The notes: generated by a model from the letters alone, not told the origin. DNA of 45,684 nt from Bacteroidota bacterium (GCA_021777835.1 JAJYDC010000021.1:1-45684); one strand, 5' to 3'. Numbered from the stretch's first letter, positions 8,360 through 17,669 are shown. Translations and numbers: made by a program.

Positions 8360-8890
8360 ATGAATTATAAGTTAATAAATACTGCAGTCCTATTTAAGGG
8401 AAAAGTATTTGATCTTCAGGTAGATGAAATTGAATACGACAGTGGGAACAAAGGAATTAGGGAAATAGCAATACATTACGGTGGAGCTGTTGCTGTTCCA
8501 ATTACCAACGAAGGCAAAATTATACTTGTTAAGCAGTTTCGTTATCCACTACAAAAAACATTACTTGAACTTCCGGCAGGGAAGTTAGAAAAGGATGAAG
8601 ATCCCCTAATTTGTGCAACTAGAGAATTAGAAGAAGAAACCGGGTTCAAAGCTAAAACAATTATAAAACTAGGAGCAATTTGCACAACCCCGGGTTTTTG
8701 TACAGAGATTCTTCACATTTATTTAGCTCAAGATTTAACTCCCGGTAATCATAACCGTGAAGAAGGTGAATACGAAATGGAAATCTATGAATTTACCATT
8801 GATGAAGTTGAACAAAAGATTTTATCAGGTGAAATATATGATGCAAAGACTATCTGCGGCATCCATCTTGCAAAAAGCTACTTGAAGTAA
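8360..8890 (+). CDS. NUDIX hydrolase, ADP-ribose pyrophosphatase type
   Basis: A 176-residue NUDIX protein. The Nudix box runs from GKLEKDEDPL through RELEEETGF and fits the GX5EX7REUXEEXGU consensus, and the Pro-containing segment KLGAICTTPGFCTEILHIYLA after the box is typical of ADP-ribose pyrophosphatases (NudF group), which hydrolyse ADP-ribose to AMP and ribose 5-phosphate. The frame is open from a TTG at 8324, but ATG 8360 has AGGG five bases upstream and gives a family-like N-terminus (NYKLINTAVLFKGKVFDL). A 52-bp gap separates it from recN. Confidence 0.85.
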   Translation: MNYKLINTAVLFKGKVFDLQVDEIEYDSGNKGIREIAIHYGGAVAVPITNEGKIILVKQFRYPLQKTLLELPAGKLEKDEDPLICATRELEEETGFKAKTIIKLGAICTTPGFCTEILHIYLAQDLTPGNHNREEGEYEMEIYEFTIDEVEQKILSGEIYDAKTICGIHLAKSYLK

Positions 8891-8942
8891 AATAAGTATC
8901 CATAATTAATGAATTAATAGTTAATTAAACTGTCAACGATAT

Positions 8943-10646
8943 ATGATTAAGTCATTAGAAGTAAAAGACTATGCGCTGATTGAGCATGTTAACGTAGAAT
9001 TCGGCAATGGTTTGAACATAATAACAGGCGAAACAGGAGCAGGTAAATCAATCCTTATTGATGCAATGGGTTTATTGTTAGGTGATCGTGCATCAACCGA
9101 AGTAGTGCGCAAAGGTGCTTCTAAATCAATCGTTGAAGGAATATTTAATGTAGAAGGAAATAAAAAGGTTAAAGCCATTCTTGAAGAAAACGAAATAGAA
9201 TTCCTTTCGGAATTGATAATGAGAAGAGAAATTTCCCTAAAAGGATCTAACCGTTGTTTCTTAAATGATACCCCTGTCTCATTAAATCAAATTAAGGAAG
9301 TGGGTAATTTACTGGTTGATTTACACGGTCAGCATGAACATCAGTCTCTTCTTCGTACAGAAACTCATATAGAATTTTTAGATGAGTATGGGAATTACGA
9401 TGCAGATATTCAAAATTATAAGTCAATATATTCTGATCTTTCCAAAATGACAGGAGAATTAAAGACACTTAGAGAAAAAGAATCTTCTCTCAAGGAGAAG
9501 GAAGATATTTATTCTTACCAAATCAAAGAAATAGATTCTGTATCACCTATAGAAGGTGAAGAAGCAAAATTAATCGAAGAGCTGAATATTTTAGAAAACT
9601 CAGAAAAACTTCTCGAATTAACTTCATCTGTCTATGAAAAACTTTACGAATCAGAGAATTCTATATATGATTCATTAGTAAAAATAAAAGTTGAAATAGA
9701 AGATTTAACGAAAATCGATAAAGCATTTACAGAGAACAATTCAGAATGCGAAACTGCACTTGCACTTCTAAATGATATTTCGGAATTCATAAGAAATTAC
9801 AATTCAAAGATAGAATTAGAACCGGAAAGCCTGGGAACAATTAGAGAACGGTTAGGTTCCCTAAGCTTACTGAAAAAGAAATACGGTGGATCAATTAGTT
9901 CAATTTTAGAATTCAGAAAAAGAATCGGAAATGAATTTGATCTAGCGTCTCATTTCACGGAAAGAATTCTTGAGTTAGAAGAACAGATTAAAAAGTTAAG
10001 AAATGAATGCGGCTTTGCTGCAGAAAAGCTATCTAAGAAACGTAAAACGGTTGCAGAAAAAATTCAAAAGGAAGTAGCAGATGCATTAAGCGGACTTGGT
10101 ATTTCAAATGCCTTATTTAAGGTGAGAATCAATCATAGTGCAATAGAAACCACAAATGATGATCATATTATTATTAATGGGAAACCATTTAAATACACTT
10201 CTACAGGCTATGATGAAGTTGAATTTTACATATCGACAAATATTGGAGAAGACCCGAAGCCTCTTTCAAGGGTTGCCTCCGGAGGTGAAGTATCCCGGAT
10301 TATGCTTGCTTTGAAAACCATTCTTGCTAAGAATGATAAGCTCCCATTATTAATATTTGACGAGATTGATACCGGAGTTAGCGGAAGAGTTGCTCAGAAA
10401 GTGGGGCAATCATTAAAATCTTTAGCAGCTTTACATCAAATAATTTCTATAACACATTTACCTCAAATTGCCGGATTAGCCGATCACCACTTTGCTGTTT
10501 CAAAAAGCTCTAAAGGAGAAAGAGTAGTAAGCTCGATCAAACAACTCGATAAAGAAGGAAGAATCAAAGAAGTGGCAAAACTTATAAGTGGTGAAGAGAT
10601 TACTGAGGCAAGCCTTACCGGCGCTAAAGAACTTATGGGGTTTTAA
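8943..10646 (+). CDS. recN: DNA repair protein RecN
   Basis: A 567-residue SMC-like ATPase of recombinational double-strand-break repair. The Walker A motif GETGAGKS is at residues 29-36; long acidic/basic helices at about 150-370 form the coiled coil; the ABC signature is in SRVASGGEVSRIMLALK and Walker B in LLIFDEIDTGVSG, followed by the H-loop ITHLPQIAGLA. Length and domain order match RecN (E. coli 553 aa). It acts in the cytoplasm, joining broken DNA ends with RecA. HemW follows after six bases, suggesting co-transcription. No SOS-box-like operator was recognised upstream. Confidence 0.95.
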   Translation: MIKSLEVKDYALIEHVNVEFGNGLNIITGETGAGKSILIDAMGLLLGDRASTEVVRKGASKSIVEGIFNVEGNKKVKAILEENEIEFLSELIMRREISLKGSNRCFLNDTPVSLNQIKEVGNLLVDLHGQHEHQSLLRTETHIEFLDEYGNYDADIQNYKSIYSDLSKMTGELKTLREKESSLKEKEDIYSYQIKEIDSVSPIEGEEAKLIEELNILENSEKLLELTSSVYEKLYESENSIYDSLVKIKVEIEDLTKIDKAFTENNSECETALALLNDISEFIRNYNSKIELEPESLGTIRERLGSLSLLKKKYGGSISSILEFRKRIGNEFDLASHFTERILELEEQIKKLRNECGFAAEKLSKKRKTVAEKIQKEVADALSGLGISNALFKVRINHSAIETTNDDHIIINGKPFKYTSTGYDEVEFYISTNIGEDPKPLSRVASGGEVSRIMLALKTILAKNDKLPLLIFDEIDTGVSGRVAQKVGQSLKSLAALHQIISITHLPQIAGLADHHFAVSKSSKGERVVSSIKQLDKEGRIKEVAKLISGEEITEASLTGAKELMGF

Positions 10647-10652
10647 TTTCCA

Positions 10653-11783
10653 ATGGAAGAAACTGCTCTCTATGTTCACATTCCATTTTGCGATCACAAA
10701 TGTATTTACTGTGATTTCTATTCAATTATAACTTCAGATAATATCAATAATTTTCTTCAAGCAATTAAGAAAGAAATAGAATTTTATTCTTATAAATATT
10801 CTTCCGCACGATATTTTTCTTCAATATTCTTTGGCGGCGGAACTCCTTCGCTAATGAATCCTGATTATATCGGTGATATCATTTCTACTCTGAGAGATCA
10901 TTTTAGAATAGCCGACAATGCTGAAATTACGATGGAGACGAATCCAGGAACAGTCGATAAGAATAAATTAGATATGTTTCGCAAGATAGGAATAAATCGA
11001 TTAAGCTTTGGTGTACAATCTTTTCATAACGATGAACTAAAATTTCTAACAAGAATTCATGATAAAGAGACCGCTATACGAGCAGTTAACGAGGCAAAAG
11101 AAGTAGGCTTTGATAATATTAGTATTGATTTAATATTCAACCTTCCAAAACAAACTAAAGAAAAATGGAAACAGAATTTAGAAACTGCGTTGAGTCTTCC
11201 GATAAAGCATATTTCTACCTACAGTCTGATTTTAGAACGTGGGACAATACTCAATAAAATGATTCTTGATGGAAAGTTTACACTTCAAGGTGAAGATTAT
11301 GACGCTGAGCTTTATGAGATAACGATCGACTATCTTACCGCGTTAGGTTTTGAGCAATATGAGGTCTCCAATTTTGCCAAGTCGGGTTTTGAATGCCGCC
11401 ACAACAATGCTTACTGGCGGTATAATGAATACTTAAGTTTCGGTCCGTCAGCACATTCCTTTGCTGACAATAAGCGTTGGTGGAATTACTCAAGTCTAAA
11501 GCGATATATATCAGAGATAGAAAAAAATAGTTTTGCCCAGGCTAATCATGAGTTTATAAGCAGCGAACAGAAATTTAACGAATATGTTATGCTTGCATTA
11601 AGAAGTAAAGGGATTGATAGAACAGATTTCCAAAAAAGATTTGGGATTGAATGGCTGGAGGAAAAAGAGAGCATTCTCAATTCCTTTGTCGATAACAGCT
11701 TCATGGAAATGAAGGGCAATCTTATAAGCTTTACCAAACATGGCTACGCTATCTGTGACGAAATATTAAGCAAGCTTCTCTGA
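10653..11783 (+). CDS. hemW: Radical SAM heme chaperone HemW
   Basis: A 376-residue radical SAM protein of the HemN/HemW family. The cluster cysteines are C13, C17 and C20 in FCDHKCIYCDF (CX3CX2C), with FFGGGTPSLM as the SAM-binding GGE-like strand and NPGTVDKNKL and GVQSFHNDELKFLTRIHD as family signatures. It has the short HemW N-terminus and the HemN_C C-terminal domain, so a heme-transfer chaperone is more likely than an oxygen-independent coproporphyrinogen oxidase, although databases often use the latter name. It starts six bases after recN and its last 18 bases overlap the convergent HAD gene. Confidence 0.88.
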   Translation: MEETALYVHIPFCDHKCIYCDFYSIITSDNINNFLQAIKKEIEFYSYKYSSARYFSSIFFGGGTPSLMNPDYIGDIISTLRDHFRIADNAEITMETNPGTVDKNKLDMFRKIGINRLSFGVQSFHNDELKFLTRIHDKETAIRAVNEAKEVGFDNISIDLIFNLPKQTKEKWKQNLETALSLPIKHISTYSLILERGTILNKMILDGKFTLQGEDYDAELYEITIDYLTALGFEQYEVSNFAKSGFECRHNNAYWRYNEYLSFGPSAHSFADNKRWWNYSSLKRYISEIEKNSFAQANHEFISSEQKFNEYVMLALRSKGIDRTDFQKRFGIEWLEEKESILNSFVDNSFMEMKGNLISFTKHGYAICDEILSKLL

Positions 11784-12434
11784 TATCAAATTTTCATTAT
11801 AGACTATTTTCAACAGATCATTTATACCGGAGATTAAAAAGTCAGGCTTTTCTGCCTCAAGGCTTTCTTTTGATCGATAGCCATAATAACATCCGCAAGT
11901 TATTGCACCTGCATTTTTCCCGCATTGTATATCAAGCTCCGTATCACCAACCATTAAGGTCTCTTCTGGCTTCACATTCAATTCCTTACAGATTAGCAAA
12001 AGCGGTTCTGCTGATGGTTTGTTTTCAATGCCTTCCCTTCTTCCCATAACAAAAGAAAAGTATTTTCGCAGATTAAAGTAGTCAATTATTTTATCTGCCT
12101 GATCTTGTCCTTTTGTAGTTAATAGAGAAACTGCAATTCCCTCGCTCTTCAGAAATTCCAATAAGTTTATTAGGCCGCTGTAAAGTGTAGATTCTCCGAT
12201 AAAATCGAAATAATATTGCTTGTATATTTCTATAAACCCATTAAAATCCGTAACGGGAATGTCAAGTTCCTTAAATATATCGATGAAATGATGCCCAATC
12301 CTTTTATAAAATTTCTCCTTATCAAGAGACCTTGAAACACCGAGTTGTTGAAGTACTTTTTCAGTTGTTTTATAAATTGTATTGAATGAATCAATTAACG
12401 TTCCATCCAGGTCAAAGGCAATATTCTTAATCAT
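11766..12434 (-). CDS. HAD-superfamily phosphatase, phosphoglycolate phosphatase-like
   Basis: A 222-residue HAD hydrolase. Motif I is FDLDGTLIDS (nucleophile Asp8, acid Asp10), motif II the LLTTKG segment, motif III the lysine near NKPSAEPLLL, and motif IV VGDTELDIQCGKNAGA. The helical cap between motifs I and II is of the Gph/PGMB subclass. Likely substrates are phosphoglycolate or another small phosphomonoester; the neighbour genes do not settle it. It converges on hemW with an 18-base overlap, and its start overlaps the end of the upstream Cys-rich mini-gene by eight bases, so these two minus-strand genes are co-translated. Confidence 0.85.
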   Translation of the reverse strand: MIKNIAFDLDGTLIDSFNTIYKTTEKVLQQLGVSRSLDKEKFYKRIGHHFIDIFKELDIPVTDFNGFIEIYKQYYFDFIGESTLYSGLINLLEFLKSEGIAVSLLTTKGQDQADKIIDYFNLRKYFSFVMGRREGIENKPSAEPLLLICKELNVKPEETLMVGDTELDIQCGKNAGAITCGCYYGYRSKESLEAEKPDFLISGINDLLKIVYNENLISEKLA

Positions 12435-12621
12435 TAGACGAATCCAAGTTTATTTCTTGAGAAGAAGGTATATGGCTGGGGTATTGTTGACAATTTTCTC
12501 CACGGCAGCATTCATCAATGTTTGTTCCGCAAACAGAGCATTGACCGTGACCATGCACCCAAACAATTGTTGAAGGCTGACCGCACCATTCACACAACAC
12601 AATTCGATTTTGTTTATCCAT
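12427..12621 (-). CDS. Small Cys-rich (zinc-ribbon-like) protein
   Basis: A 64-residue protein. C10-x2-C13 and C28-x2-C31 make a probable treble-clef or zinc-ribbon pair, with H23 and H25 between them (VHGHGQCSVC), and C38, C39 and C44 beyond. The C-terminal 20 residues are polar and probably disordered. No known function is recognised. It overlaps the downstream HAD phosphatase by eight bases, and such coupling suggests a metal-dependent or regulatory role with that enzyme, which is an inference only. Confidence 0.6.
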   Translation of the reverse strand: MDKQNRIVLCEWCGQPSTIVWVHGHGQCSVCGTNIDECCRGENCQQYPSHIPSSQEINLDSSND

Positions 12622-12799
12622 AAAAACTTTAAGAATTCTTATTTAATAAAATAATTATAAATCAGGTAATGGACAATTTAATTATAGCTAAACTATAAAA
12701 CCTAACATAGAATTTAAGTGCCGGGCATAACAGGGACACATTCATGTGGTGGCTATTTAATGTAAATCAAATAAATTCTCTTAATAAATGTTTAAATTA

Positions 12800-12823
12800 T
12801 TAATGCAAGATTATTTGCATTAA
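12800..12823. promoter_or_regulatory. Perfect palindromic operator/hairpin before ypdA-like gene
   Basis: TTAATGCAA (12800-12808) and TTGCATTAA (12815-12823) are exact reverse complements separated by six bases, ending 13 bases before the ATG at 12837. The size and symmetry fit a dimeric repressor operator; the close position to the ribosome binding site would also permit control at the RNA level. No regulator gene is adjacent. Confidence 0.5.
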
Positions 12824-12836
12824 CAATAGGATGAAT

Positions 12837-13808
12837 ATGTCAGGAAATTATTTTGATGTGATTGTAATCGGAGGCGGTCCTATCGGATTAACATGTGGTA
12901 TTGAAGCGGTAAAAAGGAACCAGTCTCATTTGATACTTGAAAAAGGATGTCTTGTAAATTCTATTTTTCATTATCCTACAAATATGACTTTTTTTTCAAC
13001 ATCCGAAAGATTAGAAATTGGGAATGTACCATTTGTTTCACATAGCGATAAACCAACGCGCAGGGAAGCCTTAGAGTATTTTCGTAGGGTTAAACAATCC
13101 TGGAACCTTAATGTTCATAATTATGAAACAGTTCTTGATTTGAAAAAAGAAAAGGACTTATTCCATGTAATTTCAGATAAAGGTAATTATGTTTCTAAAA
13201 GTGTAATAATCTCAACAGGATTTTATGATGTACCTAATTATTTAGAAATTCCAGGTGAAAACTTACCAAAAGTAAAACATTATTTTGACGAAGCACATCC
13301 GTACGCATATTTAAAAGTGATCGTTATCGGCGCGGCTAATTCAGCGGTTGATGTTGCGCTTGAAACATACCGTCGCGGATCAGAAGTAACCATGATAATT
13401 CGTGAAGATAGAATTAAGGAAAATGTAAAATATTGGGTTAAACCGGATATTGATAACCGCATAAAAGAGGGAAGTATAAAAGCATTTGTCAATTCGGAAC
13501 TAGTTAATATAAGAGAACAAGAGGTTGACATAAAGACTCCTCAAGGAATGATAACCATTAAGAATGATTTTGTTTTTGCGATGATAGGCTACCATTCTGA
13601 TTTTTGTTTCCTTGAGAAAGCCGGAATAAAGATTTCAACAGATGAACAACGTACCCCATATTTTAACGAAGACACTTTTGAAACAAATGTTAAAGGAATG
13701 TTTTTAGCCGGTGTGGTTTGCGGAGGAATGGATAATGGGAAATGGTTTATTGAAAATTCACGCTACCATGCCAAAAATATATTTGATTATATAGCCAGAT
13801 CAGGTTAA
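12837..13808 (+). CDS. YpdA-family FAD/NAD(P)-dependent disulfide reductase
   Basis: A 323-residue flavoprotein closely resembling YpdA (Bdr), the putative bacillithiol-disulfide reductase of Firmicutes: IGGGPIG near the start binds FAD, YPTNMTFFSTSERLEIG and the PKVKHYFDEAHPY segment are family hallmarks, IGAANSAVDVALE is the second Rossmann motif and FAMIGYHSDF and the late FLAGVV segment follow. It lacks the thioredoxin-reductase CxxC. The Firmicute enzymes have Cys in GGGPCG (Cys14 in S. aureus); here that residue is Ile16 and the nearest cysteine is Cys20. The ATG at 12831 is also in frame, but AGG at 12828 is best placed (six bases) for 12837. A palindrome lies just upstream; bshA is 25 kb away in this window. 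Confidence 0.8.
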   Translation: MSGNYFDVIVIGGGPIGLTCGIEAVKRNQSHLILEKGCLVNSIFHYPTNMTFFSTSERLEIGNVPFVSHSDKPTRREALEYFRRVKQSWNLNVHNYETVLDLKKEKDLFHVISDKGNYVSKSVIISTGFYDVPNYLEIPGENLPKVKHYFDEAHPYAYLKVIVIGAANSAVDVALETYRRGSEVTMIIREDRIKENVKYWVKPDIDNRIKEGSIKAFVNSELVNIREQEVDIKTPQGMITIKNDFVFAMIGYHSDFCFLEKAGIKISTDEQRTPYFNEDTFETNVKGMFLAGVVCGGMDNGKWFIENSRYHAKNIFDYIARSG

Positions 13809-13824
13809 GAGATTATCAGATGTG

Positions 13825-13851
13825 CTGAAAAACATTTAGGTCGTTTTTCAG
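13825..13851 (+). terminator. Stem-loop, probable terminator of ypdA-like gene
   Basis: CTGAAAAAC (13825-13833) pairs perfectly with GTTTTTCAG (13843-13851) around a nine-base loop, 17 bases after the ypdA-like stop. A T-run (TTTTTTT) appears nine bases after the stem, so it is a weak intrinsic terminator or mRNA 3' end. Confidence 0.4.
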
Positions 13852-14011
13852 TATTGAAACTTTTTTTGCTTAAATCTATGTTTTCTAATGAAAATTTGAA
13901 AGCAACGTATAAAGTAATTTGTTAAAGGCATAATTAATTTTGCTCAACTTAAGACGCCTTTAATAATTTATTGTACTGTTGCTTTTTTTTATTAATAATT
14001 TAAGGAGAGAC

Positions 14012-14485
14012 ATGAAGATTACAAGGAGAAACTTTTTTTTAAAAACTGCACAAAGTACGCTTGTATTAGTAATCCCCTCTTTATTCGGCTCCTTCTTAGA
14101 GAGCTGTTCAAATCCTACTGGTCCGGGATCTGCTGCCGGCCTGCAATCGATTCAAGGCACAACATCCGGATCGAATGTTATAGTCAACGTTGATTCATCC
14201 TCGCCTATATCTAAAACAGGGACAGCCGCAATGGTAAATTTTTCAAATGGTTCTGTATTAGTAGACCATCCTTCCACAAATGTTTTTAATGCGCTTTCTT
14301 CGATTTGTACACATCAAGGTTGTCAAATTAATAGTTACGATTCGGGCAGCAGTCAGTTTGTATGTCCTTGCCATGGCTCTCGTTTTGATGTAAACGGACA
14401 AGTAACCCAAGGTCCTGCTGGGGCGCCGCTACAAAAATATCAAACGTCTATTTCAGGGACACAGCTTATTATAAAAGTAGGTTAA
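14012..14485 (+). CDS. Rieske [2Fe-2S] protein, Tat-type lipoprotein
   Basis: A 157-residue exported Rieske protein. Residues 4-10 (TRRNFFL) resemble a twin-arginine signal, followed by a hydrophobic stretch and a possible lipobox ending at Cys32 (LESC, with an unusual Glu). The cluster ligands are C99 and H101 in CTHQGC and C118 and H121 in CPCHGSRF, with C104 and C120 able to form the usual disulfide. Such proteins serve bc-complexes, arsenite oxidases or periplasmic oxidases; no cytochrome b or oxidase partner is next to it, so its electron partner is unknown. ATG 14012 is chosen over an upstream TTG because AAGGAGAG lies just before it. Confidence 0.88.
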   Translation: MKITRRNFFLKTAQSTLVLVIPSLFGSFLESCSNPTGPGSAAGLQSIQGTTSGSNVIVNVDSSSPISKTGTAAMVNFSNGSVLVDHPSTNVFNALSSICTHQGCQINSYDSGSSQFVCPCHGSRFDVNGQVTQGPAGAPLQKYQTSISGTQLIIKVG

Positions 14486-14771
14486 GATATTTCTCGCAAT
14501 TGTGGATTTTGAATGAAACTTATGGAAGTATGTGGATTGTTAGAACAATAAGCAAAAATCAATAAGGCAATTTCTGTATTTTTCCAAGGTTAGTTTGAGA
14601 GATAGCGATATATAAGGGATTTCTCTCCTCGCCTGACCGCCAATGGAGAGGTCCAAAGACAATAATATTGAGTAATTCTAGCTAGCCTCTTTCCTGAGGA
14701 CTTGTATTTGCTGGTATGTGAAACTATCTATGATCTTGTGTAACTTCAATAAACTAACATAAAGGATACAT

Positions 14772-15488
14772 ATGGTAAAGATAAAAACAGAAATTATTTC
14801 AGTAAAAGTATCGGACGGAACTTCAATGGATGCTTATGTGGCTATTCCCGACGATAATAACAAATATCCCGGTTTGCTTCTTTTCCAAGAAGCCTTCGGC
14901 GTTAATGGACATATTAAAGATTTAAGTGAAAGATTTTCCCGGGAAGGATATGTCGTAATTTCGCCTGAATTATTTCACCGCACTGAGCCGGGCTTTCAGG
15001 GAAGCTATTCAGATTTTCAAGCCACAAGGCAGCATATTCAAGCTTTAACCGAACCAGGTCTGATTGCAGATATTCTAGCATCATACTTATGGCTTGAATC
15101 AAATTCAAAGGTTCTTAAATCTCAAATAGGGTCTACCGGATACTGTTTGGGAGGAAGAGTCTCTGTTCTGGCAAACGTAACTGTTCCGCTAAAAGCCGCA
15201 GCTTCTTATTACGGCAGTAATATTGCTGCTACGATTGCAGATAGGCTCCAAACTGCAACAGGTCCTCTATTGTTATTTTGGGGTGGACTCGATAAGCATC
15301 TTGGAAAAGATCAAATAAATGATTTAACTTTTAAGCTTGATGAATATGGAAAAGAATATACCAATGTTGTATTTTCAAAAGCCGATCATGGTTTTTTCTG
15401 TGACGTGCGCGCAAGTTATAACCCTATTGCAGCAAAACAAGCATGGGATTTAACAAATACATTTTTTAACTTGCATCTAAAAGTTTAA
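14772..15488 (+). CDS. Dienelactone hydrolase family protein
   Basis: A 238-residue alpha/beta hydrolase with the full dienelactone hydrolase triad: Cys125 in GYCLGGR, Asp174 in WGGLDKH and His206 in KADHGFFCD, plus the accessory Glu40. The family opens cyclic esters such as dienelactone in aromatic degradation, but many members have other substrates. No other aromatic-degradation genes are seen here; it is followed after 23 bases by an aldo/keto reductase, so a carbonyl- or lactone-detoxification unit is as likely. AAAGGAT precedes the ATG. The 286 bases before it hold no recognised gene. Confidence 0.87.
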   Translation: MVKIKTEIISVKVSDGTSMDAYVAIPDDNNKYPGLLLFQEAFGVNGHIKDLSERFSREGYVVISPELFHRTEPGFQGSYSDFQATRQHIQALTEPGLIADILASYLWLESNSKVLKSQIGSTGYCLGGRVSVLANVTVPLKAAASYYGSNIAATIADRLQTATGPLLLFWGGLDKHLGKDQINDLTFKLDEYGKEYTNVVFSKADHGFFCDVRASYNPIAAKQAWDLTNTFFNLHLKV

Positions 15489-15511
15489 GACAATTAAAGG
15501 GTAATAGAATA

Positions 15512-16495
15512 ATGAAATATAGAGAATTAGGAAACGACGGATTAAAGGTTACCGAACTCGGTTTAGGTTGCATGGGGATGTCAGAATTTTATGGCGAAAG
15601 AAATGACAAAGAATCTGTCGCAACAATTCACCGCGCAATTGAACTCGGAATAAATTTTTTTGATACGGCTGATATGTATGGAGTTGGGCATAATGAAGAA
15701 CTTTTAGGAAAAGCGCTAAAAGGTATGCGGGGTAAAGCTGTTCTTGCAACCAAATTCGGTATTATAAGAAATCCAGATGGTTCTCGTGGAGTAAGCGGAA
15801 AACCTGAATATGTTAAAAAAGCTTGCGAATCTAGTTTGAAAAGACTAGGTGTTGAGGTAATAGACCTTTATTATCAACATCGTGTGGATCCAACTGTCCC
15901 GATTGAAGAAACAATAGGTGCAATGGCTGAGCTAATTAAAGAAGGAAAAGTCAAATTTCTTGGATTGTCGGAAGCTTCTTCCAATACAATTAGAAGGGCA
16001 AATAAAATTCACAAGATATCGGCACTTCAAACAGAATATTCTTTATGGACACGAGATCCCGAAGATGAAATATTTGATACATGCAAAGAGCTTGGTATTG
16101 GGTTTGTTGCATATAGCCCTCTTGGTAGAGGATTCTTGGCGGGCAAAATTAGGGCGCATTCCGATTTGCCTAAAGATGATTACCGAATGCATTCACCTCG
16201 ATTCCAGGATAGAAATTTAAAAGAAAATCTAAAGATTGTGAAAGTAATAGAGGAAATTTCATCTGAAAAGAAATGTACCCCGGCTCAGCTTGCGCTTTCC
16301 TGGGTACTTGCCCAGCGAGATTTTATCGTACCAATTGCTGGTACCAAAAGAATTAAATATCTCGAAGAGAATATTGGAGCAGTTGCTATAACTTTGACAA
16401 TTGAAGAAGTTAAGTATTTGAATGAAGCAGTTCCTCGTGATGCAGCAAGGGGAATGCGTTATCCCGAAGCAATGATGAAATCAATAAACGGATAA
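15512..16495 (+). CDS. Aldo/keto reductase (AKR13-like)
   Basis: A 327-residue NADPH-dependent oxidoreductase with a TIM-barrel fold. The catalytic tetrad is Asp51, Tyr56, Lys81 and His123 ([23 protein letters not shown]), and the C-terminal [17 protein letters not shown] binds the cofactor. The start [27 protein letters not shown] is typical of the YajO/AKR13 branch. It probably reduces aldehydes or ketones. It follows the dienelactone hydrolase by 23 bases with an AAAGGG ribosome site, so the two form an operon. Confidence 0.92.
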   Translation: MKYRELGNDGLKVTELGLGCMGMSEFYGERNDKESVATIHRAIELGINFFDTADMYGVGHNEELLGKALKGMRGKAVLATKFGIIRNPDGSRGVSGKPEYVKKACESSLKRLGVEVIDLYYQHRVDPTVPIEETIGAMAELIKEGKVKFLGLSEASSNTIRRANKIHKISALQTEYSLWTRDPEDEIFDTCKELGIGFVAYSPLGRGFLAGKIRAHSDLPKDDYRMHSPRFQDRNLKENLKIVKVIEEISSEKKCTPAQLALSWVLAQRDFIVPIAGTKRIKYLEENIGAVAITLTIEEVKYLNEAVPRDAARGMRYPEAMMKSING

Positions 16496-16675
16496 AAGGG
16501 AATTATGTTGCATTGATCCCTGCAGCAAATAAAAATGTAATTTTAAAAATTATTAATTTATTTGAAGCAGATGGTTAAATAGCATTTAGCGTTTGATTAT
16601 TTTCTTTAGCAGGAAGAAATAACTCAAATTCTAATAACAAAGGAATTATTTTGTAAAAAATTTAAGGAGATTTAT

Positions 16676-17647
16676 ATGGAATATACTCACCTTGGTAGAA
16701 CCGGATTGAAGGTAAGCAGAATTTGTTTGGGGACAATGAACTTTGGCTCATTTGCTTCCGATGAAGAGAGTTTTAATATAATGGATAGGGCATTAGAGCT
16801 TGGTATTAATTTTTTTGATACTGCAAATGTATATGGTAGTGAAAAAGGAGTTGGATACACCGAAAACTTAATCGGTAGATGGCTTGAACAAGGGGGAAGA
16901 AGGGATAAAATTGTTTTAGCGACAAAAGTGCACAATAAAATGGGCGAAGGAGTTAACGATTTGAAATTATCCGCCTATAATATTCGTAGAGCCTGCGAAG
17001 ATAGCTTGCGAAGATTGAAAACAGATCACATAGATCTTTATCAAATGCATCATATTGACCGGGAAACTCCATGGGATGAAATATGGCAAGCAATGGAGAG
17101 GCTGGTTAGTGAAGGGAAAATTACTTATGTAGGAAGCAGCAATTTTGCAGCGTGGAATATTGTTGAGGCTAACTATACAGCCAAGCAAAGAAATTTCTTA
17201 GGGTTAGTTTCTGAACAAAGTATATATAGTCTGCGTAATCGTCACATTGAACTAGAAGTAGTCCCTGCATGCAAAGCCATGGGAGTCGGCTTGATTCCAT
17301 GGAGTCCGATTGGGGGCGGAATACTTGGCGGAGTGCTTAGCAAAACAAATGATAAGCAAAGACGTGGTCGCGAAGCATTGCAAAAATCAGTAGAAAAGCT
17401 TCGTCCACAAATTGAAGCATACGAAAAACTGTGTAAAGAAATTAATCATCACCCAGCTGATGTTGCTCTTGCATGGATGTTAAATAACCCAGTAGTTACA
17501 TGCCCGATTGCTGGACCAAGAACTGTTCAGCAAATTGAAGAGAATGTGATGGCATCAAGTCTAAAGTTGTCAGAAGACGTAATAAAAAAACTTGATGAAA
17601 TTTGGCCAGGACCTGGTAATCAGGCCCCCGAAGCTTACGCATGGTAG
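16676..17647 (+). CDS. Aldo/keto reductase (second copy)
   Basis: A 323-residue aldo/keto reductase with tetrad Asp48, Tyr53, Lys84 and His125 (FFDTANVYG, LATKVHNKMG, YQMHHID). Compared with its upstream neighbour it has a longer region around residues 55-90 and a PIAGPRTVQQIEENVMA cofactor motif, placing it in a different branch, so this is not a recent duplication. TAAGGAG sits before the ATG. The 180-base gap upstream suggests its own promoter; the GNAT gene begins 22 bases after its stop. Confidence 0.92.
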   Translation: MEYTHLGRTGLKVSRICLGTMNFGSFASDEESFNIMDRALELGINFFDTANVYGSEKGVGYTENLIGRWLEQGGRRDKIVLATKVHNKMGEGVNDLKLSAYNIRRACEDSLRRLKTDHIDLYQMHHIDRETPWDEIWQAMERLVSEGKITYVGSSNFAAWNIVEANYTAKQRNFLGLVSEQSIYSLRNRHIELEVVPACKAMGVGLIPWSPIGGGILGGVLSKTNDKQRRGREALQKSVEKLRPQIEAYEKLCKEINHHPADVALAWMLNNPVVTCPIAGPRTVQQIEENVMASSLKLSEDVIKKLDEIWPGPGNQAPEAYAW

Positions 17648-17669
17648 GAATTTGTAAAAAATTATTTTG

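Noticed and set aside
14486-14771. Possible small gene or hairpin between the Rieske and dienelactone hydrolase genes
   Set aside because: The short GAGAGAT/ATTTCTCTC pairing is imperfect and no frame is convincing.
15512-17647. Tandem duplication of an aldo/keto reductase
   Set aside because: The two proteins differ strongly in their loops and cofactor motifs, so they are separate branches rather than a recent duplication.
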